This document shows, piece after piece, positions 16,288 through 25,661 of a stretch of DNA of 39,588 nucleotides; position 1 is the first letter of the stretch; each line of letters begins with the position of its first letter. Source of the stretch: Opitutus sp. (lineage in GTDB: Bacteria > Verrucomicrobiota > Verrucomicrobiae > Opitutales > Opitutaceae); contig SIBR01000036.1 of assembly GCA_009695065.1 (NCBI GenBank), forward strand, positions 1 to 39,588, read 5' to 3'. Position numbers and translations under genes: made by a program. A model generated the notes under the pieces. It was not told where the DNA came from, made no database searches, and saw nothing but the letters and a program-made list of their open reading frames with translations.

Positions 16288-17682
16288 TCAGCCGGCCAGA
16301 CAGGAATTGAACGCGTCGGTCAGCCCGGCGCGGTCGAGGTTCTTGCCGATGAAGACGAGCGTGTTCGTCCTCGGCTTGTCGCCCCATTCACGATCGAACT
16401 TGGCGTCGAAGAGCATGTGCACGCCCTGGAAGACGAGCCGCTTGGGCGAACCCTTCACGGCCAGCACACCCTTCATCCGGTAGATGTCGCCGCCCTTCAC
16501 CCGGAGCAGCGTGCCGATCCAGTCGTTGAGCTTCTTGCCGTCGAGATCGCCGGGCGTGCAGATGCCGACCGAGGTGACGGCGTCATTGTGCTCATGCGCA
16601 CCGTGAAAATCCTGCTGCCAAACCGGCTTCGAAACGTCGCCGCCGACGTTGATGTGCAGGGGATCGTGACCGCAGGATTCGAAGACGAGGTAGTGGCCGG
16701 GTTCCTTGATCGAGAGTTGGTAATGGCCGTGGCCGTCCTGAAGCAGGAGGCGGTGGAGCGTGCCACCGGGCACAATCGTGTCGCCGCCCTTCGTGCGTGA
16801 TTCCCAGTCGGAAAACACGAGCACGGCGGCGCTGCGCGCCGCCGTCAGGTCGCTTTCAGCGAGCGATTTCACGGGCATGATCACAACGTCGAGTTCGTTT
16901 GGGTTTCCGTGGTGGTGGTGCGCGTGCCCCTCGGCACCATGGTCGTGATCCGTGTGGTCATGGCCGTCGTCATCGTCGTGACCGATCGCGAGTTCGTGGG
17001 TGCCGGCCGGCAGGGCGTAAGCGCCGGCCCATTCGAACGGATATTCGGGCTCGAGAAATTTCGGATCGAGCTCGGTCGCGCGAGCCAGGTTGAAGCCGCC
17101 GACATCAAGCACGCGGTCCAACGGCAGGTCGCAGTTGTGGGTGCGATGAATCGTCGCCACGGAATTGATGTGCTTGATGTGGGCCTCGAGCGCGTCGAGT
17201 TCGGCCGGAGAAACCAGGTCCGTCTTGTTGAGCAGGATGACGTCGGCGAAGGCGAGCTGCTTGACGGATTCGTCGTCGGACGCGAGATGCTGGCTCACGT
17301 GCTTTGCGTCGACGACGGTCACAATCGCGTCGAGCTGGAAGTGTTGCTTCACCTCGTCATCCGAGAAAAACGTCTGCGCCACGGGGCCGGGATTCGCGAG
17401 ACCGGTGGTCTCGATGAGGACGCCGTCGAGCTTGTCCTTGCGCTTGAGCAGTCGGTCGAGGATGCGGATGAGGTCGCCCCGGACGCTGCAGCAGATGCAG
17501 CCGTTGTTCATTTCAAACAACTCCTCCTCGCTCTGAATCACGAGCTGGTGGTCCACGCCGACCTCGCCGAACTCATTTTCGATCACGGCGAGTTTGCGGC
17601 CGTGGTGCTCGGTGAGGATGCGGTTGAGGAGGGTGGTTTTGCCGGCGCCGAGAAAGCCGGTGAGGACGGTGACGGGAATCAT
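16288..17682 (-). CDS. CobW/G3E-family GTPase metallochaperone
   Basis: A 464-residue COG0523 protein. The P-loop is GFLGAGKTT (residues 9-17), the metal-site CICC is at 62-65, the G3E-type segment at 87-94 (GVLIETTG), and NKTD at 152-155 for guanine recognition. A His/Asp-rich loop (about 234-262, ending HHHHG) is typical of members that handle zinc or other divalent metals. The C-terminal CobW_C domain follows (about 330-460). Such GTPases deliver metals to target enzymes in the cytoplasm. It is the last gene of the metal island. Its start codon lies 21 bp downstream of a perfect 12-copy 7-bp repeat, and no Shine-Dalgarno is visible between. Confidence 0.9.
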   Translation of the reverse strand: MIPVTVLTGFLGAGKTTLLNRILTEHHGRKLAVIENEFGEVGVDHQLVIQSEEELFEMNNGCICCSVRGDLIRILDRLLKRKDKLDGVLIETTGLANPGPVAQTFFSDDEVKQHFQLDAIVTVVDAKHVSQHLASDDESVKQLAFADVILLNKTDLVSPAELDALEAHIKHINSVATIHRTHNCDLPLDRVLDVGGFNLARATELDPKFLEPEYPFEWAGAYALPAGTHELAIGHDDDDGHDHTDHDHGAEGHAHHHHGNPNELDVVIMPVKSLAESDLTAARSAAVLVFSDWESRTKGGDTIVPGGTLHRLLLQDGHGHYQLSIKEPGHYLVFESCGHDPLHINVGGDVSKPVWQQDFHGAHEHNDAVTSVGICTPGDLDGKKLNDWIGTLLRVKGGDIYRMKGVLAVKGSPKRLVFQGVHMLFDAKFDREWGDKPRTNTLVFIGKNLDRAGLTDAFNSCLAG

Positions 17683-17702
17683 GCGGGGAGCTGGAGGAGG
17701 GA

Positions 17703-17790
<88 letters not shown>

Positions 17791-17862
17791 TAATTAAGAC
17801 GGAAGTTCGATATTGCAGGGGGATGGGGGAAACGCAAATCCGGCGTGATTGAGATGGCTAGA

Positions 17863-17928
17863 GTTCGTAGTCCCGCCTTCAGGCGGAATCCGGGCGGACC
17901 AGATATTCCGCCTGAAGGCGAAACTACC
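17863..17928. repeat. CCGCCTTCAGGCGG inverted-repeat element, copy 2
   Basis: About 65 bp from gttcgtagtcccgccttcag to ccgcctgaaggcgaaactac, nearly identical to 5925-5991. It lies just past the stop of the minus-strand lipoprotein gene at 17944. Confidence 0.85.
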
Positions 17929-17943
17929 AACAAGAAGCCCAGG

Positions 17944-18420
17944 CTAGTCATTCCCTTTGGGAAAATTGAAGGCGACTTTGAGGAAGGTCGCATTCTTGAT
18001 TTTCAGCATCACGAGCGTACCGTCGAAATTGGTGTTGGTCTTGAGCCAGTCGGCCTGGGCCTCGAAGCACGAGGTGTCGCCGACGATTTCTCCGGTGGCG
18101 GTGTTGGCCACGGCGTGAAAGGTCAGCGGGCGTTTCTCGCCACCCATGTTTGCCTCGACCTCGAAGGCCGGCGCCTTGACGCGGATGAAATCCTCCATCT
18201 CGCCGTCAAGGACGTAGGCGGTGAGCTTGCCGCTGGTGGCGTCGCGGACCAGTTCGAGGTGATACTCCTCGTGGCCGAGCACCACGGGCGTGCCGCCGTG
18301 CGGGGCGCGATGCTCGTGGCGGGCGGGCGCAACGGAAGGCGCCGGCGGTGGTGGCTTGGCGCAGGAGCCGAAGGCGAGGGCGACGCAAACAGCGAGCACG
18401 GTTGAAAACAGAACTTTCAC
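17944..18420 (-). CDS. Putative lipoprotein of the metal island, function unknown
   Basis: A 158-residue protein starting at GTG 18420 (VKVLFSTVLAVCVALAFGSC); the Cys at about residue 20 fits a lipoprotein signal although the lipobox is not ideal. The mature part has HEHRAPHGG, potential metal ligands, then VVLGHEEYHLELVRDATSGK, LTAYVLDGEMEDFI and a C-terminal LKIKNATFLKVAFNFP. No enzyme motif is seen. Similar small proteins accompany Cus-type efflux genes in related bacteria (recalled, not checked). The longer open frame to 18708 overlaps the ATPase gene and lacks a signal peptide, so it is rejected. A periplasmic metal-binding accessory role is an inference. Confidence 0.7.
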   Translation of the reverse strand: MKVLFSTVLAVCVALAFGSCAKPPPPAPSVAPARHEHRAPHGGTPVVLGHEEYHLELVRDATSGKLTAYVLDGEMEDFIRVKAPAFEVEANMGGEKRPLTFHAVANTATGEIVGDTSCFEAQADWLKTNTNFDGTLVMLKIKNATFLKVAFNFPKGND

Positions 18421-18545
18421 GCGGTTACTGTAACTTTCCGCGCAAACACCGCAACAAAAGGAGACGGAGGGGATGGCCGCAAAAAGACGCAAGAGGCGCA
18501 AAAAAAGGCGACGGCCGCCTGAAGGGCAGGGACTGGTGCGACCAA

Positions 18546-20552
18546 TCACAGCCGCACGTGGCGGAGCCGGAGCGCATTGGTCACGACGGTGATCGAACTG
18601 AGGCTCATCGCGGCGCCGGCGAGCATCGGACTGAGCAGCCAGCCCGTGAACGGGTAAAGCACTCCGGCGGCGATCGGGAGGCCGGCGAAATTGTAGGCGA
18701 AGGCCCAAAAGAGGTTTTGCTTGATGTTGCGAAGCGTCGCGCGGCTGAGATGGACGGCACGAACCAGCGCCGCGAGGTCGCCCTGCACGAGGACGAGCCC
18801 GGCACTGTGCATGGCCACGTCAGTGCCTGTCCCCATCGCGATACCGACGTCGGCGGCGGCCAGGGCGGGAGCGTCGTTGAGTCCATCGCCGGCAAACACC
18901 ACCGATTCGCCCTGGGCGCGGCACTCGCGCACAAGTTCCTGCTTACGCGCCGGGGTGACCGCGGCGTGAAAAGTGTCCAGGGTCAGGGTCGTCGCCACAC
19001 TGCGCGCCGCAGCCTCGCGGTCGCCGGTCACCATGACCACGCGCAGCCCGAGCCGCTGTAGTTCCCGAATGGCGGCGGGCGTCGTGGGCTTGATCTCATC
19101 GGCCAGCGCGATGGTGCCGGCCGGGTGGCCGTCGACTGAAACGGCGATGAGGGTCACCGGGGCCTGGGGGTCGTGCCCCACATCCGCGCGGCCGGCGGCC
19201 ACTCGTTGGCCCGCGATCCGCGCACTGACCCCGACGCCTGGCTCGGCCGAGAAGTCCGTGGCGGGTGACAGAGTGAGCCCACGTTCGCGGGCGGCGGCCA
19301 CGATGGCGCGCGCGAGCGGGTGTTCGCTTTGCGATTCAGCGGCGGCCGCGAGTCCAAGGAGTATCACGTCAGTAAAGCCAGAGGCAGGAACGACCCGGAC
19401 CACGCGGGGATGGCCCGCCGTGAGCGTGCCGGTCTTGTCGATGAGGAGCGTGCGGGCGGAGGCGAGCCGTTCGAGCGCGGCCGCGTCCTTCACTAGGATT
19501 CCGGCCTGGGCGCCCCGGCCGATCGCGGTGACGATCGAGACGGGCGTGGCCAGCCCAAGGGCGCAGGGACAGGCGATGATCAGGACGGCCACGGCGTTCA
19601 GCAGCGCATAGATGAAGCGGGGCTCGGGGCCGAGCAGCAGCCAGCCGACGAACGTGAGTAGGGCCAGCGCGGCGACACTGGGAACGAACCAGGCGGAAAC
19701 GCGGTCGGCGAGGCGCGCGATCGGCGGCTCGCTTTCCCTTGCCTGCTCGACGAGCCGGAGAATTTGCGCGAGCAGCGTGTCGCGGCCGACGCGCTCGGCC
19801 CGCAGCACAAACGAGCCGGTGTTATTAAGGGTGCCGGCACTCGCACGGTCGCCGGGAGCCTTGGCGACGGGCACGGGTTCGCCGGTCAGCATCGACTCGT
19901 CGACCTCACTCTGGCCGAGGGTGAAGACGCCATCGACGGGAACGTGTTCGCCGGGGCGCACGCGGAGAAGATCGCCCGGTTGCACGGCGGCCAGAGGGAC
20001 ATCCTCCTCGCGGGCATCGGCGGCCAGGCGGTGGGCGATCTTCGGGGCGAGATCCATGAGCGCGCGGATGGCTCCGTCGGTGCGGGCGTGGGCGCGCTGT
20101 TCGAGAATCTGGCCGAGCAGCACGATGGTCGTGATGAAGGCCGTCGCTTCAAAATATAGCGGCACGCCATGCGCCGTGCGCAGCGTCGCGGGAAATTTGT
20201 CGCCCAGGAGCACGGCGAATGCGCTGTAGGCATACGCGGCGCCGGTGCCGGTGACAGTGAGCGTGAACATGTTCGTGTCGCGCTCGCGCAGCGACGTCCA
20301 CCAGCGGTTGATGAAAAACGCGCCGGACCAAAAGAAAACGGGCGTCGTCAGGACCAACTGCACCCAAGCGAGCAGCCGGGCGTCAAAGCGGTGGAAGAAT
20401 TCCGGGACCACCATCGCTCCCATGGCCACGACGAGCACCGGGACCGTCAATGCGACGGCGAAATAGAACCGCGGACGCAACACCTGCTCGTGCGGCAGGC
20501 CCATGTAGACCGGTGCCGTGGACAGGGCCGAAGGCGGGGGAGAGTGTTTCAT
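18546..20552 (-). CDS. copA: Copper-exporting P1B-type ATPase without N-terminal metal-binding domain
   Basis: A 668-residue heavy-metal ATPase. Seen are TGEP (223-226, actuator), the ion-channel CPC (328-330), the phosphorylation site DKTGT (372-376), SEHPLA in the nucleotide domain, [10 protein letters not shown] in the hinge, and the final helices with [12 protein letters not shown] and [20 protein letters not shown] and MxxSS together indicate Cu(I) or Ag(I). Eight membrane helices are expected. The N-terminus goes almost directly into helix 1 and has no CxxC heavy-metal domain. The ATG at 20552 is preferred to an upstream in-frame start. It would pump cytoplasmic Cu(I) to the periplasm, where the Cus system can remove it. 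Confidence 0.93.
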   Translation of the reverse strand: MKHSPPPSALSTAPVYMGLPHEQVLRPRFYFAVALTVPVLVVAMGAMVVPEFFHRFDARLLAWVQLVLTTPVFFWSGAFFINRWWTSLRERDTNMFTLTVTGTGAAYAYSAFAVLLGDKFPATLRTAHGVPLYFEATAFITTIVLLGQILEQRAHARTDGAIRALMDLAPKIAHRLAADAREEDVPLAAVQPGDLLRVRPGEHVPVDGVFTLGQSEVDESMLTGEPVPVAKAPGDRASAGTLNNTGSFVLRAERVGRDTLLAQILRLVEQARESEPPIARLADRVSAWFVPSVAALALLTFVGWLLLGPEPRFIYALLNAVAVLIIACPCALGLATPVSIVTAIGRGAQAGILVKDAAALERLASARTLLIDKTGTLTAGHPRVVRVVPASGFTDVILLGLAAAAESQSEHPLARAIVAAARERGLTLSPATDFSAEPGVGVSARIAGQRVAAGRADVGHDPQAPVTLIAVSVDGHPAGTIALADEIKPTTPAAIRELQRLGLRVVMVTGDREAAARSVATTLTLDTFHAAVTPARKQELVRECRAQGESVVFAGDGLNDAPALAAADVGIAMGTGTDVAMHSAGLVLVQGDLAALVRAVHLSRATLRNIKQNLFWAFAYNFAGLPIAAGVLYPFTGWLLSPMLAGAAMSLSSITVVTNALRLRHVRL

Positions 20553-20690
20553 GCGAAGAAAGCGGGACTGCCCAAGCCTACAGATCCACCGCAAAAGACC
20601 AAAGGTGTTTGTTGCGGGTCGAGGTTCGGGCGCGACCTGTCCTCAGAAGCGGCCATGAAAATTGCCGCATCAAGGCAGAGCTGACCGAAC

Positions 20691-20769
20691 GTAGCGCGCC
20701 TTGAGAGAGGCGGGACCGAGAACAAAACGACAATGCAATCAGCCCTGCCCTCCCGGGCAGGGCTGCGAC
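20691..20769. repeat. REPIN between the ATPase and PepSY genes
   Basis: Left arm gtagcgcgccttgagagagg (20691 onward) and right hairpin 20741-20764 (stem agccctgccc / gggcagggct, loop tccc). Same two-arm layout as the other REPINs, in the 253-bp gap upstream of the copper ATPase. Confidence 0.8.
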
Positions 20770-20805
20770 AAAAAAGCACATGACAGCCTCAGAATGTGGC
20801 CGTGG

Positions 20806-21468
20806 TCAGGGGCTGAGCAAACGCAGGCCGATGACGAACCAGCCGCAGACGAGAACGCCGGCGGCGAGGGCGAGCAGACCCAATTTCCTTTTCGCGGGCA
20901 GGCCCCACCACATGACGACACCGCTGAGCGTCAGGACAATCAGGCCGAGGGCGACGGCGTCCATCGCGAGCGCCCAAACCGTCGTGAGGATCCAGTCCCG
21001 CTGACTGCGGGGGTCATTCAGCCGGACGCCGGTGAACGTATGGAGCGTGCGCATGGCGCCCCAGGCGTTGAGATCGGTGCGCTGTACTTTGGCCCGGGCG
21101 GCCTGCAGATCCGCTTTGATTTCCAATTGGAGTCCTGGCCGGTGGGCGCGGAAATCGAGGCGAGCTTCGTCGGGCGTCGAGGTCACCGAGTCGATTTCGC
21201 CGGCGAGTCCGAGTTGGTGCAGTAAATCGGTCGCCCGGGCGACCGGGTTGCCGGGGGCTGGGGTCTGGATGGTGTGTTCGGAGTTCATGATTTTCCGGTT
21301 CGGAAAAAATTCGGCAAATTTCCATTCGCCGTGATTGAGGAGCAGTCCGGTGAGGGCGAAAAGCCAGATGAAGAAAAGGAAATAGAGGCCGAGAAAATAG
21401 TGCAGCCGGCGGTTCCAGTTCCGCCAGTTGCCGCCGGGGGGTGGGGTGGATTCAACCGACGACGGCAT
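20806..21468 (-). CDS. PepSY-associated transmembrane protein 1
   Basis: A 220-residue membrane protein of the PepSY_TM type. Membrane helix 1 is LHYFLGLYFLFFIWLFALTG; a periplasmic part of about 120 residues and two more helices near the C-terminus (VALGLIVLTLSGVVMWWG; LLALAAGVLVCGWFVIGL) follow. His23 and His46 bracket helix 1 and His143 precedes helix 2. The neighbour protein has the same three His with the same 23-residue spacing, so heme b binding is plausible. The gene start overlaps the end of the preceding gene by 17 bp, which suggests translational coupling. Such proteins are often called iron-uptake reductases; here they sit among copper-efflux genes. Confidence 0.8.
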   Translation of the reverse strand: MPSSVESTPPPGGNWRNWNRRLHYFLGLYFLFFIWLFALTGLLLNHGEWKFAEFFPNRKIMNSEHTIQTPAPGNPVARATDLLHQLGLAGEIDSVTSTPDEARLDFRAHRPGLQLEIKADLQAARAKVQRTDLNAWGAMRTLHTFTGVRLNDPRSQRDWILTTVWALAMDAVALGLIVLTLSGVVMWWGLPAKRKLGLLALAAGVLVCGWFVIGLRLLSP

Positions 21469-22078
21469 AGACGAGTCCTCCGAAGGAAAGGGCGCCGGCG
21501 GCGAGAAGCACGAGTCCGAGGCGCCGCTCGGCCCGGAGCACAGCCCAAAGGTAGACGCCGCTCAGGGTGAGGAAAATCACAAGGTAGACCGTCGCGTCGG
21601 CCAGCCAGCGCCAGACCTGCATGAAGGCGGAGTTGCCGCGGATGGCGACGAGGTGCGGGCCGGGCAGCTTGTGCAGATAGATCATGGCATCCCACATGCC
21701 CGGATCGCGGCGGGTGATGGTGGCGGTGCGCGCGGCGACGTTGAGGTCGACGACCGTTTCGCGGCCGGGGACGTTGACCGTGATGGCCATCCGGCGGTCC
21801 CGCGGGGTGTACCGGAGATTCCAGATTTCGCCCGCCACGCCGATTTGATCCAGGAGAGTCCGGGTCGCGGCGAGCTGTTCGGGTCCTTTCAATTGTTCGA
21901 AGTCGGCGGGGAGTGTGAGTTCGGTGGCATTCCGCGTCTGGCTGGCAGCGCCACTGCCCGGCACCCAGGAGTGGACGAGAAAGAAGACGCTGATCGCGAA
22001 CACCAGGATGAACGGGCTGAGAAACAGCCCGACGTAGAGGTGCAGGTCGCGGGTGAGGGGGTAAAATTGTTTGCTCAT
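21452..22078 (-). CDS. PepSY-associated transmembrane protein 2
   Basis: A 208-residue paralogue of the next gene, with the same layout: helix 1 (RDLHLYVGLFLSPFILVFAI), a periplasmic PepSY-like part of about 100 residues, and two C-terminal helices (VYLVIFLTLSGVYLWAV; LGLVLLAAGALSFGGLVYAV). His13 and His36 flank helix 1 and His136 (IYLHKLPG) precedes helix 2. It lies 48 bp downstream of a monoheme cytochrome gene and overlaps the next gene by 17 bp. The trio resembles a small electron-transfer unit from a periplasmic cytochrome to a membrane heme protein; that function is inferred. Confidence 0.8.
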   Translation of the reverse strand: MSKQFYPLTRDLHLYVGLFLSPFILVFAISVFFLVHSWVPGSGAASQTRNATELTLPADFEQLKGPEQLAATRTLLDQIGVAGEIWNLRYTPRDRRMAITVNVPGRETVVDLNVAARTATITRRDPGMWDAMIYLHKLPGPHLVAIRGNSAFMQVWRWLADATVYLVIFLTLSGVYLWAVLRAERRLGLVLLAAGALSFGGLVYAVVG

Positions 22079-22126
22079 GCCTTGCCGTTCGGCGCAGAGC
22101 CGGGTGGGGGCCAGGCCGGCCAGTCG

Positions 22127-22369
22127 CTATGGTTTCGCGCTCGTCAGCCGACTCCAAGTTACCTCGTCAACGACCTCCTGCCGGTAGGTTTCGTGGCATT
22201 TGACGCACGCGTTCACCGTGACGGAGAGAGCCTTGAGCACTTCCGTCTGATGAGGTGCCGGGGGCAGGGTGCGGCTCTCGCTTCTCGTGGCGGTGGCACT
22301 TGGCGATGACGGGTCCTGGCCGGCGCAGACGGAGCCGGCGAACAGAATGAGGAACAATGGATTTTTCAT
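22127..22369 (-). CDS. Small monoheme c-type cytochrome
   Basis: An 80-residue periplasmic protein with a signal peptide (MKNPLFLILFAGSVCAG). The single heme motif is CVKCH (55-59), followed by ETYRQEVVDEVTW. A CxxCH near the C-terminus with a downstream YR recalls the last helix of cytochrome c', but most of the four-helix bundle would be missing. It may be a compact or truncated member. No Met axial ligand is obvious after the motif. It precedes the two PepSY genes by 48 bp and follows czcA after 151 bp, in which nothing else was recognised. Confidence 0.75.
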   Translation of the reverse strand: MKNPLFLILFAGSVCAGQDPSSPSATATRSESRTLPPAPHQTEVLKALSVTVNACVKCHETYRQEVVDEVTWSRLTSAKP

Positions 22370-22520
22370 CGTGATTGATTTTGGATCTCGGGCCTAGTGC
22401 ACGGAAATATTCCAAGTGTGATCATCTTCAACTCCGCCGTCAGCGCGAGCAGAGAAGGGGGGCTCCTCCCCGCGACCGAAGAGCGGGCTTTAGCTTCACC
22501 TGGGCGCGGGGGAAATGCTC

Positions 22521-25500
22521 TCAGGCCTGAGGTTTGTTGTCGTCGTGTTCAAACCAGGCGTACAGCACTGGTAAGACGACAAGCGTCAACAGGGTCGAAC
22601 TGATGATGCCGCCGATGACGACGGTGGCGAGGGGGCGCTGCACCTCGGCGCCAGCACCGGTCGCAATGGCCATGGGCACGAAGCCGAGGCTGGCGACCGC
22701 CGCTGTCATCAGCACGGGGCGGAGCCGGGTCAGCGAACCCTCCAGTACGGCGTCGAGGGCGGATTTGCCTTCCTCGCGGAGTTGGTTGAAGTGGCTGACC
22801 AGCACGACGCCGTTGAGCACGGCGACGCCGGTGAGCGCGATGAAGCCTATCGCGGCCGTGATGCTGAACGGCATGTCGCGCAGCCAGAGCGCGGCCACGC
22901 CGCCGGTCACGGCCAGCGGCACGCCGGAATAAACCAACAGGGTCTGGCGGAGCGAACCGAAGGCCAGGAAGATGAGCACGAAGATGAGCACCAGGGCGGA
23001 GGGCACGACGACCATGAGCCGCGCGCGCGCTTCCTGCAGGTTTTCAAACTGGCCGCCGAATTCGACGAGATAACCCTCGGGCATTTTCACCTGCGCGCGG
23101 ATCGCCTGCTCGGCGGCGCGGACGTAGCCTTCGATGTCGCGGGTCTTCAGGTTCACCATCAGGGCGGCGCGCCGCTGGCCACCGTCGCGCTGGATGGGCT
23201 CCACGGCCTTCAGCGTCGAAAATTCCACCACCTGGCCCAGCGGCAGCAGGCCGGTTTCACCCACGCGCAGCGGAAGTTGCTGGATCTGGGCGTCGTCCGC
23301 CCGCAGTTCCTCCGCCATGCGCACCACGATGTCGTAGTGCCGGTTGCCCTGCACGATGGAGCCGGTGACCTGCCCGGCCAGCGCGGTGGTCACGGCTTTG
23401 TTTACCTCGCCGGCCTGGAGGTTGTGGCGGCGGAGCACGTCGCGCTTCACGCTGATCTGCAGCTGCGGCGTGCGACCCTCCGTCTCGTACTCCACCTCGG
23501 CCACGCCCGGAGTCTTTTCGAGGATGACCTTGATTTGTTCGGCGAGCGGTTCGAGCACGTCGTAGTCGGGTCCGAAAATCTTCACCGCCAGCTCGGCCTT
23601 GGTGCCTTCGAGCATTTCATTGAAGCGCATTTCGATCGGCTGGGCGATCAGGAGGTCGAAGTCCGGGTTGATCTCCTTGATCGCCGCCTCCAGCTGTTCG
23701 CGCAACTCCGCCTTGTTGGTCGGCCGGCCCGCCGTTTTGGGCCATTCGGCCACGGGCCGATAGAAGACATAGAGGTCGCTCTCATTGGCCGGCATCGGAT
23801 CCGAGGCGATCTCGCTCGTGCCGATGCGCGAGAAGACTCGAGTGATTTCGGGAAATTCGGCGCGCAGCCGGTGCTCGACCTCGATGTCACCCCGGAGCGA
23901 CTCCGCGAGGCTCAGACCCACGGGCTTGTAGAGCATCGCCGTGATCGAGCCTTCATCGAGCTTCGGCACGAATTCGGCGCCGAGGTGCTGGAACCGCCAG
24001 ACGGAGCCGGCGAAAAGCGCGGCGGCGGCGAGGACCACCAGCCAGCGCAGGCGCATCGCCCGGTCCAGGATGGGGACATAAACGCGCTTGGCGGCACGAA
24101 TGAACGCGTTGTCGCCTTCGCTGACGTTTCCCCCCAGCGCAAACGAACAGAGCGCCGGCATGAGCGTGAGCGCGAGGACGAGCGCGCCGCCGAGCGCGAG
24201 CATCACGGTCAGCGCCATGGGATGAAACATTTTCCCCTCGATCCCGGTGAGGGCGAGAATGGGAACATAGACGACCGCGATGATGACGACCCCGAAGAAC
24301 ATCGGCGTGCCCACTTCCCTGGCGGCCGCCAGCACGACCCGGGTGCGTTCTTCCGGGTGGAGCGTGCGGCCGAGCTGATGCTGCCGCCGGCCGAGCTGCC
24401 GGACGATGTTCTCCACGATGACGACGGCACCGTCGATGATGAGGCCGAAGTCCACCGCCCCGAGGCTCATCAAGTTGCCCGAGATGCCGAATTGCCGCAT
24501 GCCGATGAGCGCGAAGAGAAACGAAAGGGGAATCGCGGCGGAGACGATGAGCGCGGCCCGCCAGTTGCCCAGGAGCAGCAGGAGCACCGCGACGACGAGC
24601 ACGGCGCCTTCGAGCAGATTTTTTTCCACGGTGGCGATCGTCCGGTCGATGAGGAGCGATCGATCGTACTGGATTTGAATTTCCACGCCGTCGGGGAGCT
24701 TCCTTTGAATGTCGGCGAGCCGGGTCTTGACGCGTTCCGCCACCGCGCGGCTGTTCTCGCCGGCGAGCATCAACGTGGTGCCGATCACGGTTTCGTGCCC
24801 GTTGAGGGTGGCGGCGCCGGTGCGGAACTTTGTCCCCACCTTGACCTCGGCCACATCCCGCACGAGCAGCGGCGTGGTCCCGCCGCCGAATTTGAGCGGC
24901 AGGTTGGCGATGTCCTCGGCGTTCTGCACGCGGCTGATCGCCCGGATGGCCAGCTGCTGTCCCCCGCGATCGATGACGCCGCCGCCGGCGTTCTCGACGT
25001 TTTGGGCGATGAGAGCGGCGAGTTCGCTGAAGGTGAGATTGCGCGCGGCCAGGGCCTCGGGCCTGGGCTGGATGACGTATTGCTTTTCCAGGCCGCCCGT
25101 CTGGTTGATTTCCGCGACGCCGGGCACGGAGCGGAGCAGAGGCTTGATGAGGTATTCCTGGACTTCGCCCAGCGCGATGAGTTGCTCGATTTCCGTGGCG
25201 GGCTGGTTGGGGGCGTCGGCGCGATAGGTGACGCTATAATAGAGAATCTCACCCAGCCCCGTGCTGATCGGGGCCAGATTCGGTCGCACGCCGGTGGGCA
25301 GCTGTCCGGCGACACCCTGCAGACGCTCCGCCACGAGCTGGCGCGCGCGATAGATATCGGTGCCGTCCCTGAATTGGAGCGTCACCTGCGACAACCCGAT
25401 TTTGGTGAGCGAGCGCAGGTCGGTCACCCCGGGGACGCCGGCGAGCGCGAGTTCGATGGGCTGCGTGACCAGTTTTTCAGATTCCTCCGCCGCCAGGCCG

Positions 25501-25661
25501 GGGACCTCGGTGTTGATCTGTACCTGCACGCCGGTGATGTCCGGCACGGCATCGATCGGCAGGTGCGCGGCCGACCAGAGGCCGAGGCCGAGCAGGGCGC
25601 ACGCGGCGAGCAACACGATGGCCCGCTGGCGCAGGGAAAACTCGAGAATCCGGTCGATCAT
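22521..25661 (-). CDS. czcA: CzcA-type heavy-metal RND efflux pump
   Basis: A full-length 1046-residue inner-membrane RND transporter. It has the N-terminal helix (MIDRILEFSLRQRAIVLLAA), HLPIDAVPDIT, two large periplasmic loops and twelve expected helices. The helix 4 motif DFGLIIDGAVVIVEN (about 402-417) is of the DFG...DGAVV kind associated with Co/Zn/Cd exporters, distinct from the Cu/Ag type in the second pump. It would use the proton gradient to drive metal from the periplasm out through CzcC. Its start overlaps the czcC stop by 4 bp (ATGA), so the two are translationally coupled. No membrane-fusion protein of its own is seen; CusB, 5 kb upstream, is the only one in the window. Confidence 0.93.
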   Translation of the reverse strand: MIDRILEFSLRQRAIVLLAACALLGLGLWSAAHLPIDAVPDITGVQVQINTEVPGLAAEESEKLVTQPIELALAGVPGVTDLRSLTKIGLSQVTLQFRDGTDIYRARQLVAERLQGVAGQLPTGVRPNLAPISTGLGEILYYSVTYRADAPNQPATEIEQLIALGEVQEYLIKPLLRSVPGVAEINQTGGLEKQYVIQPRPEALAARNLTFSELAALIAQNVENAGGGVIDRGGQQLAIRAISRVQNAEDIANLPLKFGGGTTPLLVRDVAEVKVGTKFRTGAATLNGHETVIGTTLMLAGENSRAVAERVKTRLADIQRKLPDGVEIQIQYDRSLLIDRTIATVEKNLLEGAVLVVAVLLLLLGNWRAALIVSAAIPLSFLFALIGMRQFGISGNLMSLGAVDFGLIIDGAVVIVENIVRQLGRRQHQLGRTLHPEERTRVVLAAAREVGTPMFFGVVIIAVVYVPILALTGIEGKMFHPMALTVMLALGGALVLALTLMPALCSFALGGNVSEGDNAFIRAAKRVYVPILDRAMRLRWLVVLAAAALFAGSVWRFQHLGAEFVPKLDEGSITAMLYKPVGLSLAESLRGDIEVEHRLRAEFPEITRVFSRIGTSEIASDPMPANESDLYVFYRPVAEWPKTAGRPTNKAELREQLEAAIKEINPDFDLLIAQPIEMRFNEMLEGTKAELAVKIFGPDYDVLEPLAEQIKVILEKTPGVAEVEYETEGRTPQLQISVKRDVLRRHNLQAGEVNKAVTTALAGQVTGSIVQGNRHYDIVVRMAEELRADDAQIQQLPLRVGETGLLPLGQVVEFSTLKAVEPIQRDGGQRRAALMVNLKTRDIEGYVRAAEQAIRAQVKMPEGYLVEFGGQFENLQEARARLMVVVPSALVLIFVLIFLAFGSLRQTLLVYSGVPLAVTGGVAALWLRDMPFSITAAIGFIALTGVAVLNGVVLVSHFNQLREEGKSALDAVLEGSLTRLRPVLMTAAVASLGFVPMAIATGAGAEVQRPLATVVIGGIISSTLLTLVVLPVLYAWFEHDDNKPQA

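Noticed and set aside
18421..18545. Tandem repeat gcaaaaagacgcaagaggc
   Set aside because: The units are 9-12 bp and irregular; it does not have the 7-bp period of the other arrays and may be chance low complexity.
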